Below, piece after piece: positions 33,729 through 41,782 of a stretch of DNA of 64,000 nucleotides. This DNA comes from Planctomycetota bacterium. Its GTDB lineage: Bacteria; Planctomycetota; SZUA-567; JAKLDR01. The notes under the pieces were generated by a model. The model was not told the origin of the DNA. It did no database searches and worked only from the letters and a program-made list of their open reading frames with translations. Position numbers and translations under genes: made by a program. Location of the stretch: NCBI GenBank assembly GCA_022703445.1, contig JAKLDR010000014.1, positions 1-64,000 on the forward strand, written 5' to 3'. Each line of letters begins with the position of its first letter. The first letter of the stretch is position 1.

Positions 33729-34322
33729 ATGCGGAAGAATCGCCTGATCCTCGCCCTGGTGCTTGCCATCCCGCTGCTCGCCCTGTCCGGGGAGCGGCCT
33801 TCCGGAGAATCTCCGGGGCAGTCCCCGGAGAAACCCCGGGAGGCGCCCAAGGAGGAGGGGCCGGTCCTGGACCTGGGGGCCTCCGACGGGGTCTTCTACC
33901 GGGTGATGATCTACCCCGACCTGTCGGTCAAGGGCTACACCCGGCACAACGGGATCAAGGCCGAACCGGAGGATGTGACCTTCTCCGGCAAGATCTCGCC
34001 GGCTGCGCTGGCGGTGATCCTGGGCGCCATCGAGAACACCGGCTTCCAGAAGATATCCGCGGAACTGGTGGCGGCGGAGAAGGAGAAGCACTACCCTGGT
34101 AAGGGCTATTTCGCCACCGACTGCCCCCACACCTACGTGGTTTCTAGAGTGAAGGACCGCGAGTTCAACGTCTCCATCTACGACGTGGTCGGGATGCGGG
34201 CCAAGTATCCCAAGGTCGCGTCTCTGGAGGTGGCCGACCGCGCCCGCGCCGCGATCGTCAACGCCGCCAAGCTCGTCATGGAGCTCCAGTCGGTGAAGGT
34301 CAAGTCGGAGCGTGACGGCTGA
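33729..34322 (+). CDS. Exported protein of unknown function
   Basis: 197 aa. A signal peptide, MRKNRLILALVLAIPLLALS, is followed by a Pro/Glu/Ser linker to about residue 45. The folded part (GVFYRVMIYPDLSVKGYTRH, ILGAIENTGFQKISAEL) resembles no family I can name. CAGGAG lies 9 nt before the ATG. Among its minus-strand neighbours it is the only plus-strand gene. It sits between two detached 3'-end copies (A and B), as if inserted there in reverse. Confidence 0.7.
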   Translation: MRKNRLILALVLAIPLLALSGERPSGESPGQSPEKPREAPKEEGPVLDLGASDGVFYRVMIYPDLSVKGYTRHNGIKAEPEDVTFSGKISPAALAVILGAIENTGFQKISAELVAAEKEKHYPGKGYFATDCPHTYVVSRVKDREFNVSIYDVVGMRAKYPKVASLEVADRARAAIVNAAKLVMELQSVKVKSERDG

Positions 34323-34332
34323 CGAGCGGCGC

Positions 34333-34405
34333 CTACTCCCTCAGATTATCCATCAGCCGCCCGGCCCGAGTCACGAACGCGTCCCAGTCGGCCGAAGCGG
34401 CGACC
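34333..34405 (-). pseudogene. Detached 3'-end copy B of the 36807-37463 gene
   Basis: 73 bp matching the last 73 bp of the intact gene with scattered substitutions. The frame ASADWDAFVTRAG...LRE and the TAG stop are preserved. It begins within a few bases of the TAA stop of the 34410-35636 gene. Confidence 0.88.
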
Positions 34406-34409
34406 GGGT

Positions 34410-35636
34410 TTAGCGATCGCCAGCTTGGTCCTTCCCGCCGCAGGGGATGGCGAAGAGGCGCTGCGGAGTGACCAGGATGATCTCGTCGCCCTCGTCGAAG
34501 AGCCGCCTCCCCGAGGGCATGCCGGTCAGGCCCGGCAGTTCCTCGCGGAGGCGCTGCTTCCCGTCCTCCAGGGAGACGGCCTCGACGAAGTACTTCTCGT
34601 CTTTGAAAGTCGTGACCCACAGGAGGCCGTCCTTCACCAGACGATCGCCGCGGTTCACCTGTCCGCCGAACTTCAGGACCGGCTTCAGCCAGCGGGCATT
34701 CTTGGTGTCGAAGAGGCGCGCTTCGTCCATGCCCACAAAGGCGACGCGGTCCGGGCCGACCAGCACAGGGGTGCCGACCGCCTCGATGTCATTCAGGACC
34801 TGGGGCGGTCCCTCCCGCCGGACCAGGTACAGGGCGCGCTTGACGGGCTCGCCCGGGACGGGCTGCCCCTTCGTGCCCAGGAGAACCTGGAAGACTGCCA
34901 GGTCCTCCCCCAACAGGATTTCGCCGGTGGCGCTGCCGAGGCAGTCCGGCAGGGCGATGTCCTGATGCAGTTTGCCGGAGGGAGAGAACCAGAGGAAGCG
35001 GTTGTCCGCTTTGAGGTCCAGTGGCCCGATGATGGTTGCGAAGTCTCCGGCCCTGGAGATGGTGCTCTCCCGGATGGTCCAGCGCTCCTTCGCGTATGAG
35101 CCGAGCTTCCTGCTCTTCATGTCGTAGAAGACGAAGTCGACCGGCGGGAAAAGGTTGATGGCGTGATCCGCGGTCCCGGCCAGATAGCCGGCTTCTCCCA
35201 GGAAGCAGGGACGGTTCTCCACGCGCATGTCCCTGACGACCTTGCCCCGGTTGTTGACCAGCACGATCCGGTCCGGCTTGCCCCGGTCATTGAACTGCAT
35301 GCAGCCCGCCCGACCCTCATCGTCGGAGTTGAGCAGCACCGAGTGCGGCGGCACGGTCAGCACCTGCTCGAACTTGGGTGGGTCGTCACGGCTGACCCGC
35401 ACCAGCGAAATGGTCCGCGAGTTCGGGGCGGTGAAGGTCAGAGCCGCCAAGTGAGGGGAGAGGTACTCGATCTCGGCCTGCTGCCGCAATGACACTCGTG
35501 CTTCCTCCGCGCCAGCTGCGGCCGGAGTCCTGGAGAGCAGAAGGCCGGCGGTGACAACCGCGCAGGCCAGGCCAAATAGCGTGATCCTCATCGCCGCACG
35601 AGTTCCCAACTTGGATGTCCCCGGGGACTTGTCCAT
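34410..35636 (-). CDS. Exported beta-propeller-like protein of unknown function
   Basis: 408 aa. GGAGGTGCGGA precedes the ATG at 35636. The n-region is long, with the hydrophobic signal core ITLFGLACAVVTAGLLL at residues about 18-34. The mature part has repeated beta-strand blocks such as HLAALTFTAPNSRTISLV, RFLWFSPSGKLHQDIAL and DRVAFVGMDEARLFDT. These fit a six- or seven-bladed propeller. No specific family was recognised. It is bounded by detached 3'-end copies B and C. Its own stop is a TAA just before copy B. Confidence 0.68.
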   Translation of the reverse strand: MDKSPGTSKLGTRAAMRITLFGLACAVVTAGLLLSRTPAAAGAEEARVSLRQQAEIEYLSPHLAALTFTAPNSRTISLVRVSRDDPPKFEQVLTVPPHSVLLNSDDEGRAGCMQFNDRGKPDRIVLVNNRGKVVRDMRVENRPCFLGEAGYLAGTADHAINLFPPVDFVFYDMKSRKLGSYAKERWTIRESTISRAGDFATIIGPLDLKADNRFLWFSPSGKLHQDIALPDCLGSATGEILLGEDLAVFQVLLGTKGQPVPGEPVKRALYLVRREGPPQVLNDIEAVGTPVLVGPDRVAFVGMDEARLFDTKNARWLKPVLKFGGQVNRGDRLVKDGLLWVTTFKDEKYFVEAVSLEDGKQRLREELPGLTGMPSGRRLFDEGDEIILVTPQRLFAIPCGGKDQAGDR

Positions 35637-35667
35637 TCCGCACCTCCAACCTTGTTCGCCCGCCGCC

Positions 35668-35732
35668 CTACTCCCTCAGATTATCCACCAGCCGTCCGGC
35701 CCGGGTCACGAAGGCGTCCCAGTCGGCGGCAG
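35668..35732 (-). pseudogene. Detached 3'-end copy C of the 36807-37463 gene
   Basis: About 65 bp matching the end of the intact gene, again ending in DNLRE and TAG. Its 5' part overlaps the coding end of the 35706-36092 gene, which reads it in another frame and stops at its TGA. Confidence 0.86.
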
Positions 35733-36092
35733 CGGGCGTCGGCTTTCCGGTATGCCCAGAACGATGTTGTTCTCCAGAGAGACAACTCGGGTCTCCGGAT
35801 AGTAGTACGCTTGAGCCTCACACCTTGGGCGCGTCACCGCAAGAGCGCGCACACGAAACACCAACTCCTCGTTGGCCGCATCGCGCGATTGCCCGTCATC
35901 GATCGGTCCGTTCTTGAATGCACGGCGCGCGGCCGGCCGGCCGTAGGGGGAGTTGCATGCCGGACATCTCTGCTTGGAGAGGTGGCGGCGCTCCAGGTAA
36001 TCCGAGAACACCAGGAACACGACAAGGGCAGCCAGCGGCAGGGTGATAACGCCGATGAGCACCCAGAAGACCGTGGTGTACAGGGCTTCCAT
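35706..36092 (-). CDS. Small membrane protein with a zinc-ribbon half motif
   Basis: 128 aa. One membrane segment, TTVFWVLIGVITLPLAALVV, precedes a cytoplasmic part with RCPACNSPYGRPAARRAF, half of a zinc ribbon; a second cysteine pair is missing. Residues 90-115 are beta-rich. The last residues (PLPPTGTPS) are read out of frame from the detached 3'-end copy C, so the native C-terminus appears to have been replaced at the junction. It begins 12 nt after the stop of the 36105-36779 gene. The function is unknown. Confidence 0.65.
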   Translation of the reverse strand: MEALYTTVFWVLIGVITLPLAALVVFLVFSDYLERRHLSKQRCPACNSPYGRPAARRAFKNGPIDDGQSRDAANEELVFRVRALAVTRPRCEAQAYYYPETRVVSLENNIVLGIPESRRPLPPTGTPS

Positions 36093-36104
36093 CTTCTCAC
36101 CCTA

Positions 36105-36779
36105 TCACTTGACGGAACTCTTCTGGCTGTCCGCAGCGTACCGTTGCCATGTCTTGAGGCAGGCGTCGCAGTTCTGGATCTCCTTCTGCCAGGCCTGGAA
36201 GTTGGCGGCACCATAGACCAACTCGTCCGCAGTCATGGAGGAGCCAGGTTTGAATCCGAGGCCGTCGGTTGCTGCGCTCTCGGCTTTCACAAAGGAGGCC
36301 TGGGCCGCGACAACGGCCCTGGCGGATCTCAGCAGGGCTTGTTCGACGGCCAACAACTGGGCCTCGCGAGGGTTGCCGAACCTGAAGTCCGCGGCCAAGC
36401 CGACGGTTTCGGTGTGCAACTGGTACGATATCCCATCGAGCGTCAGGGTATCCACCTGCGGGAACAGGTTGATCTCCTTCACCGCCGGCAGCAACTCGTC
36501 TTCCCAGTCTGCCATCGGGACAGCCAGAACGTGGGTTCCGGGAACAGCTGGATCGCCTCTTCGTTCGACGTAGAGCGCCTTAGTGCCAGAGTCGGTATGC
36601 GCTACCGCCAGGACCGACGGCGGGTCAAACGCGGGCTTGATTAGTGCCATCCACAAGGATGAGATACAGAAGCGCTGGTTGCGGTCCTTCGCATGGAGGA
36701 CCCGGTGTTGTCCGATCCCCAGACACTTGGTGCCGAACGCGGGCCCAAGTTGGGAAAGCAGGCCACTGTCTTCGATCAT
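36105..36779 (-). CDS. Cytoplasmic protein of unknown function
   Basis: 224 aa with AGGAGG 7 nt before the ATG. There is no signal peptide or membrane segment. The N-terminal half is beta-rich (PSVLAVAHTDSGTKALYVER, THVLAVPMADWEDELL). The C-terminal half is helical, with a CDAC pair near the end. I recognise no family. It lies between the intact 36807-37463 gene and the small zinc-ribbon membrane protein, in a minus-strand series probably transcribed together. Confidence 0.6.
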   Translation of the reverse strand: MIEDSGLLSQLGPAFGTKCLGIGQHRVLHAKDRNQRFCISSLWMALIKPAFDPPSVLAVAHTDSGTKALYVERRGDPAVPGTHVLAVPMADWEDELLPAVKEINLFPQVDTLTLDGISYQLHTETVGLAADFRFGNPREAQLLAVEQALLRSARAVVAAQASFVKAESAATDGLGFKPGSSMTADELVYGAANFQAWQKEIQNCDACLKTWQRYAADSQKSSVK

Positions 36780-36806
36780 CAGAGGTCCTCCTGCCTCGAT
36801 GCTACC

Positions 36807-37463
36807 CTACTCCCTCAGCTTGTCCACCAGCCGTCCGGCCCGGGTCACGAATGCGTCCCAGTCGGCCGACGCGGCCACCACGCTCTCGTCCCGGGCGGTG
36901 CGGGCGCCCATCCGCCGGGCGACGATGCCGCCGATCAAGTGGCCGAGGTAGCCGCCCAGCGCGAGCCCGACCACCGGGAAGGCGATCACCGCCGCGGCCG
37001 GGTAGACGATCACGTGGAAGGCCCGGAGCGCCAGGTCGCGCAGGAAGAAGAAGAGCACGGCGAAGGCCGCACCGCCGATCAGGCCGCAGACGAGCGCGAT
37101 CCAATCATAGGTCTTCTCCGCCCGGCCCAGCGAGATGATCCGGGCTTCGGCATCGAAGAGCAGCGAACTGCAGCTGTGCAGCTGGCCGTCGGCTCCGTAG
37201 CTCTTGTCCTGCCCGGCGGAGATCCGGAAGCTGGCCTCGAAGTCGCGGAGCTTGATGCGCCCAGAGGCCTCGCCGTTCCTCGAGGGGTCGAACTCCAGGC
37301 TGTAGCCCTTGAGTGACGGGAAGCACTCCCCGGCCAGGCCCCGGACCCGCTCGGCGAAGCCCGCCCCGACGCGCTCGGCCTCGCCGGTGCCGCTCTTCGG
37401 CAGGCGCACCGAGGTCGAGTAGCTGTCGGCGCCGTCGCGCCAGATGATCTCGGAGCGGTTCAC
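36807..37463 (-). CDS. Resident membrane protein of unknown function, source of the repeated 3' ends
   Basis: 218 aa. The N-terminal half is soluble (GEAERVGAGFAERVRGLAGE, ISAGQDKSYGADGQLHSCSS). Two membrane helices cover about residues 120-175 (WIALVCGLIGGAAFAVLFFF, HVIVYPAAAVIAFPVVGLAL), with a GxxxG-rich end. The C-terminus RTARDESVV...ASADWDAFVTRAG is present as three extra detached copies between 33.4 and 35.8 kb. The GTG start is part of GTGA, shared with the stop of the upstream lipoprotein gene. No family was recognised. Confidence 0.72.
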   Translation of the reverse strand: MNRSEIIWRDGADSYSTSVRLPKSGTGEAERVGAGFAERVRGLAGECFPSLKGYSLEFDPSRNGEASGRIKLRDFEASFRISAGQDKSYGADGQLHSCSSLLFDAEARIISLGRAEKTYDWIALVCGLIGGAAFAVLFFFLRDLALRAFHVIVYPAAAVIAFPVVGLALGGYLGHLIGGIVARRMGARTARDESVVAASADWDAFVTRAGRLVDKLRE

Positions 37464-38629
37464 TTGGTCTCCACCGCTGTGGCGGCCAGCTTGTGACTTC
37501 GGAGCACCCTCTGGGGGCTGCCCCCCGGTTTGTCGGGCTTGATGCCGTGGGCTCCATAGATGCAGTCGTCCTCTGGCCCCATCAGGAAGTGCCCCGCGGG
37601 CCCCAGTCGCGTCGTAGCCACCACCTTGCGTTTCTCCATGTCAACCTGGACGACGTCCCAGTCGCCTCCGGTCACAGTTGGAATTGCGGTCAGGAGGAAG
37701 AGAGCCCCGTTGCTCTCGGCGCTGACGCCCCATATTTCCCGCTCGGCCTCGACAGACCACAGAACGGTCGCGGGTACCGGCTGGCCCTTTCGGTCGAACG
37801 TCGCGCCATTGCTCATGTTGGGAATGACCTTCTCCCGTGTGACCTCCAGGGTCTTCTTCTTGATTTGGTATCCGAAATGGGCGGGCCCGCTTCGGCGTTG
37901 GCCAGCGTATGCAGGCAGCTCTTCCCAGTAATCGACCGCTTCGGTTTTAAGCAGTTCTCCCTGCCGGCTGAAGGTCAACCGGGCCTCGCGCTCGTCCTTC
38001 TCCCCGATGGCGGTGTAGACGCCGCCTGCGGCTCGGCCCAGACCACGCTGACGGCGCAGACTGTATCCGTTCTTCCTCGGATCCCAGGTGCTGACCGGCT
38101 TGCCGTCGGCATAGAACCGCAGCAGAGCCCCCGTGCGCTCGGACAATTCGCCCGGCGGGTGCACGCCTTCATCCCATCTGCAAAGGAGATCCCCTTCCGC
38201 CGAGCCAAGGAGGAACTCCACGGAGTGATAGGGCGGAGACATCTTGACTTCGACTCTCTGCCCCTCTGCCCCGGTGTCCGGGGATATCCAGGTGATGGTT
38301 GCCGATGCCTCGCCATTGACTATGAGCGCCCGCACGTTGCATTCGAAGTCCCAGAGCGGTTCGCCGGAAACGGCCTTCTTCCAGATGACCTTCCCATCGC
38401 GATCGGTGCAAAAGAGCTCCTGCTTCCCAACGCGACGGAAATAGAACTGCTTCGGCACCCCCATGAACTTCCAGCAATCAAAGATCGCCTCTCCACCCCA
38501 GGGAACCAGCCAGGTGGTGTCTGGAGGATTGATCCTATCCCCCGGAGACGACGGCCCGGCCTCCTCAGACCGGCAGCCCATGCCAGCGGCCAGGAGGACG
38601 CTCAGGATGACTGCTTTCGATAGGCGCAT
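37460..38629 (-). CDS. Lipoprotein with beta-propeller-like repeats
   Basis: 389 aa from the ATG at 38629, with GGGGAG 7 nt upstream. The signal MRLSKAVILSVLLAAGMGC ends in a lipobox cysteine at residue 19. The mature part has repeated motifs such as QELFCTDRDGKVIWKKAVSG and ATVLWSVEAEREIWGVSAES, like PQQ/WD-type propeller blades. It is related in style, though not obviously in sequence, to the 34410-35636 protein. Its stop overlaps the GTG start of the next gene by GTGA, so the two are coupled. Confidence 0.7.
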   Translation of the reverse strand: MRLSKAVILSVLLAAGMGCRSEEAGPSSPGDRINPPDTTWLVPWGGEAIFDCWKFMGVPKQFYFRRVGKQELFCTDRDGKVIWKKAVSGEPLWDFECNVRALIVNGEASATITWISPDTGAEGQRVEVKMSPPYHSVEFLLGSAEGDLLCRWDEGVHPPGELSERTGALLRFYADGKPVSTWDPRKNGYSLRRQRGLGRAAGGVYTAIGEKDEREARLTFSRQGELLKTEAVDYWEELPAYAGQRRSGPAHFGYQIKKKTLEVTREKVIPNMSNGATFDRKGQPVPATVLWSVEAEREIWGVSAESNGALFLLTAIPTVTGGDWDVVQVDMEKRKVVATTRLGPAGHFLMGPEDDCIYGAHGIKPDKPGGSPQRVLRSHKLAATAVETK

Positions 38630-38655
38630 CGTCACACTCCCCGGCAGACCGTGGT

Positions 38656-41625
38656 TCACTTCACCTCAACAGAAACCACGTTCGAGATCTCGCTCATGCT
38701 GTCGCCGGCGGTCCAGCTCTTGAGCGCGAAGTGGGTGGTTCCGGGAGCCAGCCCCGAGACCTCCATGGTCTCGGCCTTGCCGGCCGCTCCGGGCGCCGGG
38801 GCGTTGGGGAGGTTGTTCGCCGCCCAGAAGGCGCGCTGCTTCTTGTGGAAATCCGCGACGCGGGCCTCCCACTCCTTGGCATCCTTGGGCAGCGGCTCGG
38901 TGCGGTCCGGCCAGCCGGCGACGCGCTCGACGATCTTGGAGGTGGCGGACTTCACCTGGTAACGGGCGGCCTTGCCGGGGCCGGCGGGGGCGGTCCAGGT
39001 GAGCTTGACCTTGCCGCCGCCGGTCGCCTCGGCCTTGAGGTCGGTCACCGCCGCGGCCGCCGGCTCCGGCTTGAACTGCGCGCCCATCACCCCGGCGGAG
39101 ATGTCGAAGCCCGGGCCGTACTGGGCGACCGCGTCCTTGCAGACCTCGATGTAGTCGCTCCGACCGGTGAGCACCGCGGCCCAGCCCATGACCTCGACGC
39201 AGTTGTAGTGCCAGCCGCCGCTCTTGCCGCCGGCGTCCTCCCAGGTGTACGGGCCCCAGTAGTCGCCCCAGGCGTAGGTCCAGCCGGCGCGCTTGCCGGC
39301 GGGGTCCTTGAGCATGGCGTGGTGGGTCATCAGGTCGGCGAAGCCGATGATCGGGTCGAGGGCCTCGATGTCCCGGGCGGTCAGGTAGTACTCCCAGAGG
39401 CCGTGGCCCATCAGGGCCATCTGGAAGTGGGCGTAGCACTGGCTGGCCGACTGGTCGCGGTACTTCTCGAACGGCCCCTGGAAGGCGTAGAGGTTCCGGG
39501 TTCCGCCCTTGGGCTCGACGGTCAGGCACATGAAGCCGTTCGGCGACCAGCGCGCGGTGTTGCGGAAGCCGCGGGCCACGTTGCGGCAGTCGGCCAGCAG
39601 CTTGGGGTCGCCGGTCAGCCGGTAGGCGTTGGCCAGGCAAAAGAGCGGCCAGCCGACGTAGCGGGTGTCGAACTTGGCGTTGGGGTCGGCGTCGGCGTCC
39701 TGCCGCTTGCACCACGGGATGGCCCCGCCCATCGGGCCAGTGCCGTCCTTGCGGTCGTCGTGGTTGAACTTCCAGAGCATGGTCAGGGCGGTGTTCCCCA
39801 GGTGCTCGACGCCCTCGCGGGCCCGCCGGTCGCCGGTCAGGAAGTAGTACTCGTGCATGACGATCATGCCCATGTGGCCGGAGTCGGGCATGCCCCAGGT
39901 GTCGTGGCTCTTGTAGCCGGGGTAGGCCGTGCGCTTGACCCGGTTCTCGTGGTCGTTCCAGCCCATCAGCATCAGGTAGAAGACCGCCGGGTCGGGGTCG
40001 TCCCAGTGGAAGGCGACCATCTCCGAGCACCAGATCGAGCTGGCCTCGTAGCGGTCGAAGTTGGCGCCGTCGCCCCAGAGCACCCAGGGGATGTACATGG
40101 CCTCCTCGTTCCAGTGGTGTCCGCCGGAGTTCCAGGACTTGTCGACCATCCCGTAGCGGTCCCAGCCGGCCTCGCCGACGTCCAGGCCGGCCTTGTCGCG
40201 GCGGAGCGCCGGCTTGCCCTTGGCCGGGTGCGGGCCCAGGCCGTAGGGCCAGCAGCCGGCCGCGGCCGCGCGCACCGACCAGGCCGGGTCGGGGCGGAAG
40301 AGCAGCAGCGTGTCGCCGATGGCGAACTCCTTCTTCGGATCCGGCGCGGCGCCGGCGAAGAAGGAGAGGCGCAGGTCCCAGCTCTTCCGCTGGCCGGCGT
40401 TGATCGGGAAGGCCTCGGCGAACTCGCCGGGGAAGAGCCCGACGCGCAACTGCTTGGCCGAGCCGGCCAGCGCGTGCGGGAACTCCACGCGGAAGTTGCG
40501 GAGCGCGGCGGACACGCCGACTCCGTCGCCCGTGACGCTCATGACACCGCTGTGGCTCTTGCCGGCGGCCAGTTCCTTGTCGCCCTCGGTGGCCTTGTAG
40601 CCCGAGAAGGCGGCCCCCGAGAACTTCTGCCAGTTGGCGTTGCCGGAGGAGTCCTGGTAGACCTTGAGCTCGCCCTCCGAGCTGAGCGGCTTGTCTTCGG
40701 CCAGCGTGGCAACGGTGGCCTTGCCGCCGGCGGCGAGGTCGGCGATGAGCGACGCGTCCTCGATGGGCCAGGTGTAGGTGTAGCGCCAGCCGCCGTAGAG
40801 CTTGGGGTCGAGCTGGCCGTTGGAGATGGTGTGCACCACGCGCACCGAGGCGCTGCCGGCCTCGAAGTACAGCCTGGTGGTGAAGCCGTAGAACTTGCCG
40901 TCCTTGTCGCCGGGCTTGAACTGGCCCTTGACCGCGACGACCACGCGTGCCGGCCCCGACTCCTCCACGGCCACGCCCTTGGCGTCGTGGGTCGCCGTGT
41001 GCTTGTCGCCGGCCTTCACGCTGCGGTCCGGCCAGTCGCCGGCCGTGATGACGCACTGCAGGCCCTTGGGGCCGAGAACGTTCTTGCCGCCGACGTTTGC
41101 CGATGAGAGCAGGCTCTCGCCGTCGAGCGGCACGGCGAACTTGGCGGCGCCGGTGTCGACGGTGATCTCCTTCTCGGCCTTGGCGACCTTGAGCGGCGAG
41201 GCCGGGGCGGCGGCCTTGCCGTCGTCGGTCAGGTAGTAGGTGGCCGTGCCGCCCGCCGGCACGTCGGCCGCGAAGCTGACCAGCGCCCACTGGACGGAGT
41301 CGTCGTAGGCCGGCTTGTGCCACTTGACCATGGGGCTGGCCTGGCTCACGACCGGCTTGCCGTCCTTGTCGACCACGGCGAGCTTGCTCACGTCCGGGAG
41401 GAAGCGGGGCGGGAAGGGCACGCCGGAGGAGACCACCACGCCCTTGCGCTCGACGCCGCTCCTCTCGTGGACGGTGAGCGGGAGCTTCAGCGCGCCGGGC
41501 TTGAAGTCGGCGGAGCCTGGGCCGGCGGCGGGGGCCGACGGGTCCTCGCCGGCCAGCGCGGGCAGGGCCGGGGTCAGGGCGGCCAGGGCGAAAAGCAGGA
41601 TCGCGGGCGCGCAGCTGAATCGCAT
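38656..41625 (-). CDS. Exported PcRGLX/YetA-like protein with C-terminal fibronectin III domain
   Basis: 989 aa. The signal peptide ends near ALPALA (residue 25), and AGGAGG lies 6 nt before the ATG. The N-terminal half (GVPFPPRFLPDVSKLAVVD, WALVSFAADVPAGGTATYYL) has the beta-rich pattern of the YetA/PcRGLX family. That family includes exo-acting rhamnogalacturonan lyases (PL26). The middle is an alpha/alpha barrel-like helical domain (GDRRAREGVEHLGNTALTML). The last 100 residues look like fibronectin III. A pectin-lyase role is inferred from family only. It is the first gene of the long minus-strand series. Confidence 0.78.
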   Translation of the reverse strand: MRFSCAPAILLFALAALTPALPALAGEDPSAPAAGPGSADFKPGALKLPLTVHERSGVERKGVVVSSGVPFPPRFLPDVSKLAVVDKDGKPVVSQASPMVKWHKPAYDDSVQWALVSFAADVPAGGTATYYLTDDGKAAAPASPLKVAKAEKEITVDTGAAKFAVPLDGESLLSSANVGGKNVLGPKGLQCVITAGDWPDRSVKAGDKHTATHDAKGVAVEESGPARVVVAVKGQFKPGDKDGKFYGFTTRLYFEAGSASVRVVHTISNGQLDPKLYGGWRYTYTWPIEDASLIADLAAGGKATVATLAEDKPLSSEGELKVYQDSSGNANWQKFSGAAFSGYKATEGDKELAAGKSHSGVMSVTGDGVGVSAALRNFRVEFPHALAGSAKQLRVGLFPGEFAEAFPINAGQRKSWDLRLSFFAGAAPDPKKEFAIGDTLLLFRPDPAWSVRAAAAGCWPYGLGPHPAKGKPALRRDKAGLDVGEAGWDRYGMVDKSWNSGGHHWNEEAMYIPWVLWGDGANFDRYEASSIWCSEMVAFHWDDPDPAVFYLMLMGWNDHENRVKRTAYPGYKSHDTWGMPDSGHMGMIVMHEYYFLTGDRRAREGVEHLGNTALTMLWKFNHDDRKDGTGPMGGAIPWCKRQDADADPNAKFDTRYVGWPLFCLANAYRLTGDPKLLADCRNVARGFRNTARWSPNGFMCLTVEPKGGTRNLYAFQGPFEKYRDQSASQCYAHFQMALMGHGLWEYYLTARDIEALDPIIGFADLMTHHAMLKDPAGKRAGWTYAWGDYWGPYTWEDAGGKSGGWHYNCVEVMGWAAVLTGRSDYIEVCKDAVAQYGPGFDISAGVMGAQFKPEPAAAAVTDLKAEATGGGKVKLTWTAPAGPGKAARYQVKSATSKIVERVAGWPDRTEPLPKDAKEWEARVADFHKKQRAFWAANNLPNAPAPGAAGKAETMEVSGLAPGTTHFALKSWTAGDSMSEISNVVSVEVK

Positions 41626-41782
41626 CGGACACCTCCTGGACGGCGATTATGCCCCCTCCGGACCGGCGCGCAACCTCTGGCGCCGGGTGCGCCGGTTGAC
41701 CGGGGGGGGCGTTTGGTGTAGAAATACCGGCGGGCCGCCGCGGCGGACGAGGGGCGCCGGCGGCGGCTCGGGACGGAGGACC

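Noticed and set aside
33461..35732. Integron attC-like or CRISPR-like array
   Set aside because: The repeats are 65-116 bp, coding and end at a stop codon. Spacers are whole genes of 400-1900 bp, and no integrase or cas gene is seen. They are copies of a gene end rather than structured attachment sites.
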